Assembly (NCBI GenBank): GCA_003138795.1
Contig: PLHC01000030.1
Location: 1-58,286, forward strand
Reading direction: 5' to 3'
DNA length: 58,286 bases
Source: Granulicella sp.
GTDB taxonomy: Bacteria > Acidobacteriota > Terriglobia > Terriglobales > Acidobacteriaceae
Below the pieces are notes generated by a model. The model had not been told where the DNA came from and did no database searches. It was given only the letters and a program-made list of their open reading frames with translations. How positions within the stretch are numbered: the first letter of the stretch is position 1; each line of letters begins with the position of its first letter. Shown piece by piece: positions 1 to 8,684 of this stretch. Position numbers and translations under genes: made by a program.

Positions 1-1
1 G

Positions 2-181
2 CCCTTCTTCACCACGAAAGGATCAGTGGGAACCGGTCTTGGATTGTGGGTCTGCAAGCAGCTGGTCGAGAAGAACGGCGGATCGATCAGGGTTCGGTCC
101 AATATGGATGGAGCGCGCCGAGGAACGACGTTTTCCATGGTGCTCCCCGGAGACGCTGCGATGCATGCAGCGGTCATCTAG
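2..181 (+). CDS. Histidine kinase, C-terminal ATPase end (partial, 5' cut by window edge)
   Basis: The first 59 codons are the end of a protein that starts outside the window. They encode the last part of a GHKL (HATPase_c) domain: a G2 box reading GTGLGLWVCKQLVEKNGG followed by a final beta strand ending at the TAG at 179-181. This places it in the sensor histidine kinase family, where the domain binds ATP and phosphorylates a histidine. The sensory part and the phosphoacceptor histidine are not visible, so the signal cannot be guessed. No response regulator follows; the next gene starts 184 bases downstream. Confidence 0.85.
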   Translation, partial: PFFTTKGSVGTGLGLWVCKQLVEKNGGSIRVRSNMDGARRGTTFSMVLPGDAAMHAAVI

Positions 182-365
182 GAGCCAGCGTTTCGTCGAT
201 ACCGGTTGCTATGCGTGCAGAGTCAATTGCTGCAAATCTCCTTCTCGTGAGCTGGATGATCCCCGAGCCTATGCATGGACAGCCAAGCGTGCGCTCTGGT
301 GTTGCTCCTGAGTAACGGACGCACTAGTGTTCGATTGAGCTAGACTCATCCGCAACGAGGATTTC

Positions 366-1442
366 ATGCGGAAACGAATCTTTCTGACACTCTGCCTTGG
401 GGCTGTGCCACTTGCTGCTGGGCAGCAGCCTGCACCTCTGGTCACGGAGGCACCTGCGGGCAAGTGGGCAATTGTGCTGCACGGTGGCGCTGGTGTGATT
501 GAGCGGTCGTCGATGACGCCGGAGCGCGATGCCGCGTACCGTGCGGGCTTGGACCGGGCGATCCATGCGGCGGCGAAGGTGCTCGGTGCCAACGGCTCAG
601 CGGTGGATGCGGTAGAGGCGGGGCTGAGGGTGCTGGAGGATGATCCGCTGTTCAATGCGGGTAAGGGTGCGGTGTTTACAGCGGAGGGCAAGAACGAGCT
701 GGACGCCGCGATCATGGATGGCAAGACGCTGGATGCAGGAGCGGTTGCGGGGGTGACGCGGACGAAGAATCCGATCTCGCTGGCGAAGGCGGTGATGGAG
801 AAGTCGCCGCATGTGATGCTGATTGGCGCCGGTGCAGACCAGTTCGCGGCGAGTGTGGGCCTGGAGCAGGTCAATCCGTCCTACTTCTTTACTGAGGCGC
901 GTTGGGAGAGCCTGGTGCGGCAGTTGAAGAAGGAGGGAAGACCGATCCCGCCGCGGCCTGTGGGAGTTCCTCCGGCTCCGGGGAAGCCCATCGCTCAGCT
1001 TGAGACTCCAGACGCGCACAAGTGGGGCACGACGGGTATTGTGGTGCGCGACCGTGCGGGAAATATCGCAGCGGGCACGACGACAGGAGGGACGCAGGCC
1101 AAGCGGTTTGGGCGAGTTGGGGATTCACCGATCATCGGGGCGGGAACCTATGCGTCGAACCAGTCGTGTGGAGTGTCGGCGACGGGGACGGGCGAATACT
1201 TCATTCGGCTAACCGTGGCGCGGACGATCTGCGCGCTGGTGCAGTACAAGGGATTGCGGTTGCAGGATGCGGTCGATGAGGTGATCGGCGGGGAACTGAC
1301 GGCGATGAAGGGCGATGGTGGCGTGATTGCGATGACGCCTGATGGGCAGATCGCCTGGGGATTCAATACGACGGGAATGTTTCGCGCTCGGCTGGTCGAG
1401 GGTGGGACAGTGCAGATGGGAATCTATAAGGACGAGCCGTAG
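366..1442 (+). CDS. Isoaspartyl peptidase / L-asparaginase family (Ntn-hydrolase), exported
   Basis: 358 aa. The protein starts with a signal peptide (MRKRIFLTLCLGAVPLAAG), so a periplasmic or secreted location is likely. The rest is a plant-type asparaginase / isoaspartyl dipeptidase: HGGAG near residue 40, NAGKGAVFT near 96, and the autocleavage site K-W-G-T-T-G with the predicted nucleophile Thr222, followed by an AAGTTTGG glycine-rich strand. In this family the precursor cuts itself before the Thr and hydrolyses isoaspartyl dipeptides or asparagine. The stretch between the two halves contains a proline-rich linker (about 194-208). It is transcribed towards the HAD gene, whose stop abuts its own. 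The substrate preference cannot be read from sequence. Confidence 0.88.
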   Translation: MRKRIFLTLCLGAVPLAAGQQPAPLVTEAPAGKWAIVLHGGAGVIERSSMTPERDAAYRAGLDRAIHAAAKVLGANGSAVDAVEAGLRVLEDDPLFNAGKGAVFTAEGKNELDAAIMDGKTLDAGAVAGVTRTKNPISLAKAVMEKSPHVMLIGAGADQFAASVGLEQVNPSYFFTEARWESLVRQLKKEGRPIPPRPVGVPPAPGKPIAQLETPDAHKWGTTGIVVRDRAGNIAAGTTTGGTQAKRFGRVGDSPIIGAGTYASNQSCGVSATGTGEYFIRLTVARTICALVQYKGLRLQDAVDEVIGGELTAMKGDGGVIAMTPDGQIAWGFNTTGMFRARLVEGGTVQMGIYKDEP

Positions 1443-2171
1443 CTAGAAGTAGCGAAGTAGCTCGGTAAACGTGCCGAGTTCCAGAAGTTGTTCGCCGGTG
1501 GTGGGTGGGTCGACGACCTCGTGCTCAAGAACCCAGGTGAAGTCGTGTGGTATGAAGACCGCGTTGAGGCCGGCTGCCAGCGCGGGGTTGATGTCGGACT
1601 TGGGCGAATTGCCAATCATCCAGGCGGAGGCCGGGTTACATTTGTAGCGGATGGTGACGTCGCGGTAGGCTGCGGCGTTCTTCTCCGCGAGCACCTCGAC
1701 CGCGTTGAAGAACGGGCGCAGGCCGGAGCGCTCTAGCTTGTCTGTTTGCTCGACGGTATCACCCTTTGTGACGAGAATGATCCGGTGGCGTTGGTGGAGT
1801 TCGCGTAGGGTTGTGTCGACGGCGGGGAGAAGCTCTATCTCGTTAGAGGCGATCGCGTCGGTGAAGGAGACGATTTGAGCGTGACGCTCGGGAGAGATGG
1901 GGGATTCGCTGAGCTGCTCGAAGCAGTTGACCAATGAGCGGCGGAAGCTTCGGATGCCGTAGCCATGGGCAGCGATCGTGGCGCGCTCGCAGACGTTGAG
2001 ATGCTCGCGGACTTCGTCGGCAGTGTGAACATGGTGGTCGAGGTAAGAGATGAACGCGGCAATGGCGCGCTCGAAGTAGATATTGTTCTCCCAGAGCGTA
2101 TCGTCGGCGTCGACAAGCAGCGTCTGGTTGCTGAGGCGCGCGGGGAACGCGGTGGTTTGAATCGAGCTCAT
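1443..2171 (-). CDS. HAD-superfamily hydrolase (phosphatase-like)
   Basis: 242 aa. All four HAD motifs are present: DADDT at residues 21-25 (nucleophile D21, acid/base D23), LVTKGD (motif II), a lysine in AEKNAA (motif III) and GNSPKSDINPA (motif IV). The helical cap is of C1 type. The family dephosphorylates small phosphometabolites, and the real substrate is unknown. The gene is convergent with the asparaginase-like gene with no bases between the two stop codons. It has no signal peptide, so it is cytoplasmic. It is probably a single-gene unit. Confidence 0.8.
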   Translation of the reverse strand: MSSIQTTAFPARLSNQTLLVDADDTLWENNIYFERAIAAFISYLDHHVHTADEVREHLNVCERATIAAHGYGIRSFRRSLVNCFEQLSESPISPERHAQIVSFTDAIASNEIELLPAVDTTLRELHQRHRIILVTKGDTVEQTDKLERSGLRPFFNAVEVLAEKNAAAYRDVTIRYKCNPASAWMIGNSPKSDINPALAAGLNAVFIPHDFTWVLEHEVVDPPTTGEQLLELGTFTELLRYF

Positions 2172-2248
2172 GCGCCAATTCTAACGGGCGCCCTGCGCGT
2201 CGATTGTTTCTGCGGCGACACGTTTGGCTCGACTCAATTAGCGCAAGC

Positions 2249-2279
2249 AAAGAGACCCGCTCATAGAGCGGGTCTCTTT
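2249..2279 (-). terminator. Hairpin terminator downstream of the Oar-type receptor gene
   Basis: A perfect 14-bp stem (AAAGAGACCCGCTC / GAGCGGGTCTCTTT) closes on a 3-nt loop between 2249 and 2279. It lies 23 bases past the stop of the receptor gene on the minus strand. The A/T ends of the stem supply short U runs on either strand, so it could also act against readthrough from the other side. Confidence 0.8.
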
Positions 2280-2302
2280 CGTTTGCTGTCTTGCGACAGT
2301 CG

Positions 2303-5300
2303 TTAGAATACGATGCGCGCGCCGAGTTGTACCTGCCTCGGAAGGCTGCTGGCGTACGTTGACGTGATGTAACCGAAGTTGCTCGCGGTTGCGCTCGACA
2401 CGTTGGGTGCTGCAAACACGGGGTGGTTCAGCGTGTTGAACGTTTCAAACCGCAGTTGCAGGTATGACTTCGACGTGAAGTTGAAGTTCTTCAGGATAGA
2501 AGCATCCATATTGTTGAATCCGTCCGCTCGAACAGACGATATTGTCTGTGGCAAGGTCCGAAGGTGATTGGAATACTGACCGTTGATGAACTGTGTTCCG
2601 TCGCATGCTCCCGTTGCCGGGCAGGTTGTCGAGCTTCCCGTGACAAACACGCTCGTGCTCAGTGCGGGATTTCCAGTGGTGCCGGACGCCGGTACAGGAG
2701 ACGTGTTCCGCGGGCTATTCTTGATGTCGGCAATTGTTTCACCCGGCATTAGTGGGATGTCAGCCGAGAATTCGACCGGCGGTCCAGTCTGGAACTGGTA
2801 GATGCTATTGACAACGTATCCGCCGAGAATCTCGTCCCACAGCCTGCTACCGCCGAAGTTGAACCTCTTACCGCGGCCAAATGGCAGGGTATAGGTCGCG
2901 CCGACCGTAAAGTGGTGGGTGTGATCGAACGGTGAGACGCGCTCGGTTGGTTTCGCGTCCGCATCGTTCAGGTACGTGTCCGTCTCAAGCAACTTCGAGA
3001 AGCTGTAGTTGGCCGTAAGGATCAATCCATGCTTCTCCCGTTGTTCGATGTGCACGATCGCACTGTTGAAGTAGGATTGCCCGATCGTCTGGTTCTCCTC
3101 CGTTATGGCAGCATTGCAAAACTGCGGATACGGTACCAGCAGGTTGGAGAGCTTCGTGGTCGACCCATTGCAGCTTGAGCTGTTCGGAAGCAGACCTGCG
3201 AACGGATTTTTCACAGTCTTGCCGTACTCGGTGGCGAGTGCCTCATCAAGGTACGGCGCGGTCGTCAGGTACTGTGTCGAAACTGCATTCAGGTTGTGTG
3301 ACGCGACAGGCAGATGCAAGCTGTGGTTGCCTACGTACATCACCTCCAGCAGCGTGCTGTTGGTAATGGAGTGCTGTATGCCGAGGTCGTAGCGCTCCGA
3401 GTACGGGTCATGCTGCACTGGCGCCAGGAAGCTGATGGCTTGTCCCAGGAAGGTACTCGCCCCCAGCGAAGAACCGACAGGCTGTGCAAATCCATTTGGG
3501 AAAGGATTGCTGAGTGTGTTGGCTGAAGTCAGGTCGTTGTTGGTTGTGGCCACATACTGCGTGGAAGCGGTGAAGCCCTCCTGGTTATTCAGGACACTGG
3601 ACGAATAGGTTCCTGCTGCGTTCAGGTTGGATAATGTCTCGGGTTGGACGAAGATGCCGAATCCGCCGCGGAACACGGTCGTGGAGTTGAATATTGCCGG
3701 ATTATAGGAGAAACCGATTCGCGGGCTGAAGAAGCCGCTGTTGGTCTGGTAGGGAGCACCCTCGTGTGCACCGGGGAACGTGAGGCCGCCTGCCGCGTTG
3801 ATGCTGCTCAGGGTGAAGGAATCGCCGTCAGCGCTCACCGTGGTCGGAGCGAACAACGCAGCCGCCCCTGAAGCGGTATTGGTCGCCCCCGGGTTGAAGC
3901 CATTGACGGTCCGTCCGAACTTCTCGCCGAAGGGAGTATCGATATCGAACCGAAGCCCCAGATTGAGTGTCAGGTGGTCGGTCACCCGCCAGTCATCCTG
4001 AGCGAACGATCCAATGTAGAAGGAGCGATAGTCGCCTTTCGCTGCCAGATCGTATTGACCGACTGTTGGCAAGCCGAAATAAAAGTCCGCGAGATCGCCG
4101 CCAAAACTCTGTGCTGCTGCACCTGTTCCCGCCGTCACGAAGGTTGGGGAGAAATTGAAAGCACCAGAGGAGTTGCCGAAGTTCTGCACCCTCAGCCGGT
4201 ACTCCCGCCCATCAAAACCTACCTTCAGCGTATGCCGGCCAATGATCTTCACGACGTCTACAAACGCCTGGTAGCTGGTTGTCGGGTCGAGCGCGGAACT
4301 TGTGTCACCGAGATTCTGGTAACTGGTAGCGGCGCCGCACGTACCCAGAGTAGTGGCCGTGGTGAAGTTGATGCAGGGTAGCTGGACGAGTTCGGAGGAA
4401 CTTACCATTGAGGCCGGCAGTCCAACAGTCGCCGGACTGTAAATGCCTGAATTTGCTCCATGCACCTCATCGAAGTAGGTCCAGTTGAATCGCGCGTCGA
4501 ATATCGTAGACGAGTTCAGAGTAAATACGTCGTCCACAGTGGATCCGAAGTTCTCGCGCAGCAGTGTCGTGCCAGTGGAATCATTCGCGAAGTAGTTGTT
4601 CTTAATCTGCGTGCGGTTGTTATGCCGGAAGTCGAAGAAGATGTGGTTTTTGGCATTCAGGTTATAGTCCAGGCGGCCAAACTCGTTGTTGTAGGTATCA
4701 ATGCTGGGGGCATTGCTGATGTAGTTGTCCTGCCCGTCTGCTGCGACGCCTGTCGTGTTATTTGGTGCGGGAAACAATTTGAGGAAGGCTGCTGCCACAG
4801 GGTTGATAGCACCGGCAGTTGCCAACTGGTTATTCCGGATCGGAGTACGCACGACGTTGACTCCTGATGTCGTGGCCGTAAAGGGATTGAAGAGCTGGTT
4901 TGGATCGTTGAGGCCGGTGCTGTTGCACGTGGCCATGCCGGTCGTCGCATTTACCGTGTACCCTGTGCTGCTGCAACCCGCAGTCAGCGTCTGCGAGAAG
5001 TCACCAGTTTCCTCAGCAGCCGTCGGGACCGTAGTCGTCGTCGTTGCGGGTTGCGAATCTTTCAAGCCTTCATAAGCGAAAAAGAAGAAGAGCTTATTTA
5101 TTCCGTTGAATAGCTTCGGGATGAAAACCGGACCCCCTACTGTAAGGCCGTACTGATTGAAGTGCGTTACGGGCAACGGTGTTACTGGATTACTGCGATC
5201 ATCAAAATAGGTGTTTGCATCCAGATTCGAGATCTGCGAAAACTCGTAGACAGTGCCATGTAGCCTGTTTGTTCCGCTCTTCGTAACTTGATTGATGACA

Positions 5301-6031
5301 CCGCCGATGGTGTGTCCGAAGGAGGCATCCGTATCGAAGGGCCTTATCGAAACTTCGGAGACGGTGTCCTCAGACGGGCTGTACGCCAATGCACCCAGCA
5401 GCGTGAGATCAGGCGATCCGTCCAGCAGAACTTCGCTTATCTGGTTTGGCGTTCCACCGATACTCCAGGAGTTTCCTGCGTTGTTGTCGAACGGGTGCAC
5501 GAGTTGCGGAGCCGCTGTTGAGATAACGCCCACGGACAACTCTGTCAGCACGGCCGGGGTCCTTCCATTGAGTGGCAGGTCTGCTACCGATTCCGTCGAG
5601 ATCACCTGTCCCACCGACGCGTTTGCCTGATCGATGAGAGGTGCAGCGGACGTGACTGTTACCGTGGTCGACGCCTGGCCTACGGTCAGCGTCATATTCA
5701 CGATTGGGTGTTCCTGCGACTGCAGCGTAATACCGCCGCGTTTCACCGTTTCGAATCCCGGCATTGTCACCGTGATTAAGTAATCGCCCGGGAGAAGAAA
5801 TGGAACGACATATTCGCCTGCGCTATCGCTCTTAGACACGTTCGTAGTCCCGGTGTGGATCTCCTTTACCACCACATGAGCTCCCGGGACAACAGCTCCG
5901 CTCGGATCGGTGACGACGCCACTAATCGTTCCACGGAACTCTTGCGACCAAGCTGCTCCTCCGAAGGATGCGGCAAGGAAAATACATAGCATTGCTAACC
6001 GGCCAAGTCCAAAAAACTGCTTCTTATTCAT
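2303..6031 (-). CDS. TonB-dependent, Oar-like outer-membrane receptor with carboxypeptidase-regulatory-like N-domain
   Basis: 1242 aa. A signal peptide (to about AAWSQ, residue 30) is followed by a CarboxypepD_reg-like beta-sandwich (FRGTISGVVTDPSGAVVPGA...), a plug-like region (about 125-240, with SVADLPLNGR and a GGVINQVTKSGTN motif) and a very long beta-barrel. It ends in an aromatic residue (LGARIVF), typical of outer-membrane proteins. Acidobacteria carry many such giant Oar/SusC-like receptors, usually next to glycan-degrading genes and thought to import oligosaccharides. Here it neighbours a LacI regulator and pectinases, so pectin or galacturonate oligomers are the likely ligand; this is inferred from context. 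A LacI-type operator lies 81 bases before the start, so it probably has its own regulated promoter. Confidence 0.88.
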   Translation of the reverse strand: MNKKQFFGLGRLAMLCIFLAASFGGAAWSQEFRGTISGVVTDPSGAVVPGAHVVVKEIHTGTTNVSKSDSAGEYVVPFLLPGDYLITVTMPGFETVKRGGITLQSQEHPIVNMTLTVGQASTTVTVTSAAPLIDQANASVGQVISTESVADLPLNGRTPAVLTELSVGVISTAAPQLVHPFDNNAGNSWSIGGTPNQISEVLLDGSPDLTLLGALAYSPSEDTVSEVSIRPFDTDASFGHTIGGVINQVTKSGTNRLHGTVYEFSQISNLDANTYFDDRSNPVTPLPVTHFNQYGLTVGGPVFIPKLFNGINKLFFFFAYEGLKDSQPATTTTTVPTAAEETGDFSQTLTAGCSSTGYTVNATTGMATCNSTGLNDPNQLFNPFTATTSGVNVVRTPIRNNQLATAGAINPVAAAFLKLFPAPNNTTGVAADGQDNYISNAPSIDTYNNEFGRLDYNLNAKNHIFFDFRHNNRTQIKNNYFANDSTGTTLLRENFGSTVDDVFTLNSSTIFDARFNWTYFDEVHGANSGIYSPATVGLPASMVSSSELVQLPCINFTTATTLGTCGAATSYQNLGDTSSALDPTTSYQAFVDVVKIIGRHTLKVGFDGREYRLRVQNFGNSSGAFNFSPTFVTAGTGAAAQSFGGDLADFYFGLPTVGQYDLAAKGDYRSFYIGSFAQDDWRVTDHLTLNLGLRFDIDTPFGEKFGRTVNGFNPGATNTASGAAALFAPTTVSADGDSFTLSSINAAGGLTFPGAHEGAPYQTNSGFFSPRIGFSYNPAIFNSTTVFRGGFGIFVQPETLSNLNAAGTYSSSVLNNQEGFTASTQYVATTNNDLTSANTLSNPFPNGFAQPVGSSLGASTFLGQAISFLAPVQHDPYSERYDLGIQHSITNSTLLEVMYVGNHSLHLPVASHNLNAVSTQYLTTAPYLDEALATEYGKTVKNPFAGLLPNSSSCNGSTTKLSNLLVPYPQFCNAAITEENQTIGQSYFNSAIVHIEQREKHGLILTANYSFSKLLETDTYLNDADAKPTERVSPFDHTHHFTVGATYTLPFGRGKRFNFGGSRLWDEILGGYVVNSIYQFQTGPPVEFSADIPLMPGETIADIKNSPRNTSPVPASGTTGNPALSTSVFVTGSSTTCPATGACDGTQFINGQYSNHLRTLPQTISSVRADGFNNMDASILKNFNFTSKSYLQLRFETFNTLNHPVFAAPNVSSATASNFGYITSTYASSLPRQVQLGARIVF

Positions 6032-6111
6032 TCGTTATCTCCAATGGTGTGTATTCGTGCCGGGTATAGACGCCTTGGGAATGCCTGAGGGGTTTTCCGG
6101 TTGAGCGCGGT

Positions 6112-6123
6112 GGCAACGTCGCC
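6112..6123. promoter_or_regulatory. Putative LacI-family operator upstream of the Oar-type receptor
   Basis: GGCAACGTCGCC is a 12-bp near-palindrome with the central CG typical of LacI-family operators. It matches the perfect palindrome at 7379-7390 in 11 of 12 positions, and both are followed by A. It lies between the lacI stop and the receptor start. Confidence 0.6.
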
Positions 6124-6246
6124 AAATGATTTGACGAATAGTAGCCTGACAGAAGAAGAATCGTCAACATCGAAGTTTCAGTTGAAGAGGATAAACTGGA
6201 AAGTGTTCTTTACGCCGTGAATGCATGGACCAGCAAAGGGTAGGCT

Positions 6247-7266
6247 CTACCGCCGTTTGGAGAGGGCTGGATTGCATCCGCAAGAGGCGCGAATGATCAG
6301 ATTTCCGGGCAATATCACCTGTACGGGGCTCTCCGTGGCCCCCGCGGTGCGCCGCAACAATTGTCCGACAGCGAGCTGCGCGAACTGTTCCGCCGGCTGC
6401 GCCACGGTTGTCAAAGAAGGATCGAGGAAGCTGGCAAATTCCATATCATCAATCCCGATGAACCCGATCTCGTGCAGCCGGATATTGCGATCATGCAGTG
6501 CGGAGAGGATTGCAATCGTGACCGAATAGCTCATGGAGAGAATGGCGGTCGCCGGCGAGCGTTTCCGTTGCAGCGCCAGACACAGATCCCCCTCGAGTTG
6601 CTCAGTGTCCCGCCAGACGATCGTCTCGACCTTCTTCCCGGCCCCATCCATTGCGTCCTCGTGTCCCTTGAGACGGCTTTGCAGCGGATGCAGTTTGTAC
6701 GGTGCAGTGACCGACACGATGTGCCGGTGTTTATGCCAAAGCAGGTGTTCGGTGGCTTGTAGTCCTGCCATGTAGTTGTCTAGCATCACGCAATCCAGTG
6801 CACTACCGAGCGGACGATCAAGGGCCACCACGGGGGTGTTTCCGAGGAGTGCGCGTACCTGCGCGACATTCGTTTCAGCTGCAGGCACAAGAATGATGCC
6901 GTCCACCTGTGACCGCTTCAGCGATGCCAATTGTTCCTGCTGCAGCTTCGCGTCCTCTTCGTGCATGAGCAGCATGACGGTGAAGCCACTGCGCCGCGCT
7001 TCGCGCTGAACGGTGCGAATGGCGTTGCCAAAGAAGACGTTGTTGACGTGCGGGAACAGCACGCCCAGAGTCTGCGTGCGCCCTACACGCAGACTGCGTG
7101 CCAGCGTATTCGGCTCGTATCCAAGCTGCGCGATAGCAATTCCGATGCGCTTGGCTACCTCTGGGCTGACCGACTTCCCCCCGCGCACGTGGCGAGAGAC
7201 TGTCGATGCACCTACTCTCGCTGCGCGCGCCACGTCGATGATCGTCGGGCGCTTGATCTCTTCCAT
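6247..7266 (-). CDS. LacI-family transcriptional regulator, probable regulator of the pectin locus
   Basis: 339 aa from the chosen ATG at 7264-7266. This start puts the LacI helix-turn-helix (IKRPTIIDVARAARVGAS...STVSRHV) at the very N-terminus, as in the family; longer in-frame starts would add about 50 unrelated residues. The hinge (YEPNTLARSLRVGRTQTLGVLFP) is followed by a periplasmic-binding-protein-like effector domain. Such proteins repress sugar genes until a sugar or sugar acid binds. It is divergent from the GH28/CE8/GH28 genes and upstream of the Oar receptor on the same strand. Two matching operator-like palindromes (7379-7390 and 6112-6123) flank it, which suggests control of both arms. 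The effector is inferred to be a pectin-derived uronate. Confidence 0.85.
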   Translation of the reverse strand: MEEIKRPTIIDVARAARVGASTVSRHVRGGKSVSPEVAKRIGIAIAQLGYEPNTLARSLRVGRTQTLGVLFPHVNNVFFGNAIRTVQREARRSGFTVMLLMHEEDAKLQQEQLASLKRSQVDGIILVPAAETNVAQVRALLGNTPVVALDRPLGSALDCVMLDNYMAGLQATEHLLWHKHRHIVSVTAPYKLHPLQSRLKGHEDAMDGAGKKVETIVWRDTEQLEGDLCLALQRKRSPATAILSMSYSVTIAILSALHDRNIRLHEIGFIGIDDMEFASFLDPSLTTVAQPAEQFAQLAVGQLLRRTAGATESPVQVILPGNLIIRASCGCNPALSKRR

Positions 7267-7378
7267 GCTGCAAGATGGTAACAGCTCAAAGCGGGGGAAG
7301 TCATTTAGAAGAAGGTTCGATGTACAACCATTCTTGTCTTGACGGAGGCCAATGGAGCTTGCTAGCATCCTTGGGCGC

Positions 7379-7390
7379 GGCAACGTTGCC
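7379..7390. promoter_or_regulatory. Putative LacI-family operator in the lacI / GH28 intergenic region
   Basis: GGCAACGTTGCC is a perfect 12-bp palindrome centred on CG, the usual form of a LacI-family operator. It lies 41 bases before the GH28 start and 112 bases before the divergent lacI start. A near copy precedes the receptor gene at 6112. Confidence 0.65.
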
Positions 7391-7431
7391 ATAAGTGCTT
7401 TGCAGGTCTCCGCCACTAGAGGAACGATCCC

Positions 7432-8667
7432 ATGAAATGGACGATGTTCAAGCTACTTCTTCTCGCTGCCTGCGCGTTGCTGCCGCTGGATGGTCATGCG
7501 GTGACGGTATGCAACGTGAAAGAGTACGGCGCAAAGGGGGATGGAAGCAGCAAAGACACGGCGGCTATACAAAAGGCGATCAACGACTGCGCTGGTAAGG
7601 GCGGAGGAACGGTAGTACTGGATGGTGCGCCGGTCTTTGTCACTGCACCGATCCTATTGAGAAGCCACATCACGCTGGTAATTGCCGCCGGGACAACACT
7701 TGCAGGCAGCACCGATCATGACGATTATCCCGATAAGGAAGAGTTCAAAGACCACGGAAAGCAGGCGCTGCTCACGGCAACGAATGCCGAGGACATCACC
7801 ATTAATGGTGGTGGCGTCATCGATGGTCGTGGGGAATCCTGGTGGCAGAAACCATTCGACCCACGGCCACGTCTGGTTGTGTTCGACCATTGCAAGCACA
7901 TACTGATGCAGAACATTACGGTACAAAACTCGCCAATGTGGCAAATTGTGCCGTACTACTCCGATGATCTGACCTTCCGCACTTTGAAGGTGCTGGCGCC
8001 GCAGCACTCGCACAACACCGATGGCATCGATCCGTTCTCTTCGACGAACATCCTGATCGATCACGTCACGATCGACACCGGAGATGACAACGTTGCGATC
8101 AAGAGCGGCCAGCCTGGATCGCCTGGCCCCGACGCCCCATCGCGCAATATCGTCATCACCGATTCCACCTTTTTGCATGAACATGGGCTGTCGATCGGCA
8201 GCGAGACCGCCGGAGGCGTGCAGCACGTCCGGGCGGAGCGAATCACATTCAAATCCACCGATCAGGGCATCCGTGTCAAGGCGAACCGCGATCGTGGAAA
8301 CGCCGATATTGGCAACTTCATGTTTCGCGATATCACCATGGAAGATGTCAGGACGCCAATCCTGATCAGCGAATTTTATCCAAAGGTTCCGGAGACGATA
8401 ACGGAAGAAAAAGTCACACGCCTCACACCTTTCTTTCACGACATCACGATAGAGAACGTCACCGCAACAGGGGCTCAGCAGGCCGCTATCATTGTGGGGC
8501 TGCCTGAATCGCCGATCCGCAATTTGAAGCTGATCAACGTGCACCTTTCCGGAAGCTTAGGCGCAATCGTGCAATATGCGGACATCACCACAAGAGACTT
8601 CACGGTAAAGGCCGATAAGGGCGAGAACATCCAGATTGGCGCCGGCGCGCATGGATCGCTGAAATAG
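7432..8667 (+). CDS. Secreted polygalacturonase-type glycoside hydrolase, family GH28 (first copy)
   Basis: 411 aa with an N-terminal signal peptide (MKWTMFKLLLLAACALLPLDGHA). The mature part opens with the pectate-lyase-type motif VKEYGAKGDG and then forms a right-handed beta-helix. GH28 catalytic motifs are all present: HNTDG (D197), GDDN (D218, D219), EHGLSIGSE (H251) and GIRVK. The D197-D218 spacing of 21 residues equals that of fungal polygalacturonases. The family hydrolyses alpha-1,4-galacturonan; exo versus endo action cannot be decided. It is the first gene of a plus-strand run with CE8, a second GH28 and a uronate catabolism set, and it has an operator-like palindrome upstream. Confidence 0.92.
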   Translation: MKWTMFKLLLLAACALLPLDGHAVTVCNVKEYGAKGDGSSKDTAAIQKAINDCAGKGGGTVVLDGAPVFVTAPILLRSHITLVIAAGTTLAGSTDHDDYPDKEEFKDHGKQALLTATNAEDITINGGGVIDGRGESWWQKPFDPRPRLVVFDHCKHILMQNITVQNSPMWQIVPYYSDDLTFRTLKVLAPQHSHNTDGIDPFSSTNILIDHVTIDTGDDNVAIKSGQPGSPGPDAPSRNIVITDSTFLHEHGLSIGSETAGGVQHVRAERITFKSTDQGIRVKANRDRGNADIGNFMFRDITMEDVRTPILISEFYPKVPETITEEKVTRLTPFFHDITIENVTATGAQQAAIIVGLPESPIRNLKLINVHLSGSLGAIVQYADITTRDFTVKADKGENIQIGAGAHGSLK

Positions 8668-8684
8668 GGAACTCAGGAATACCG

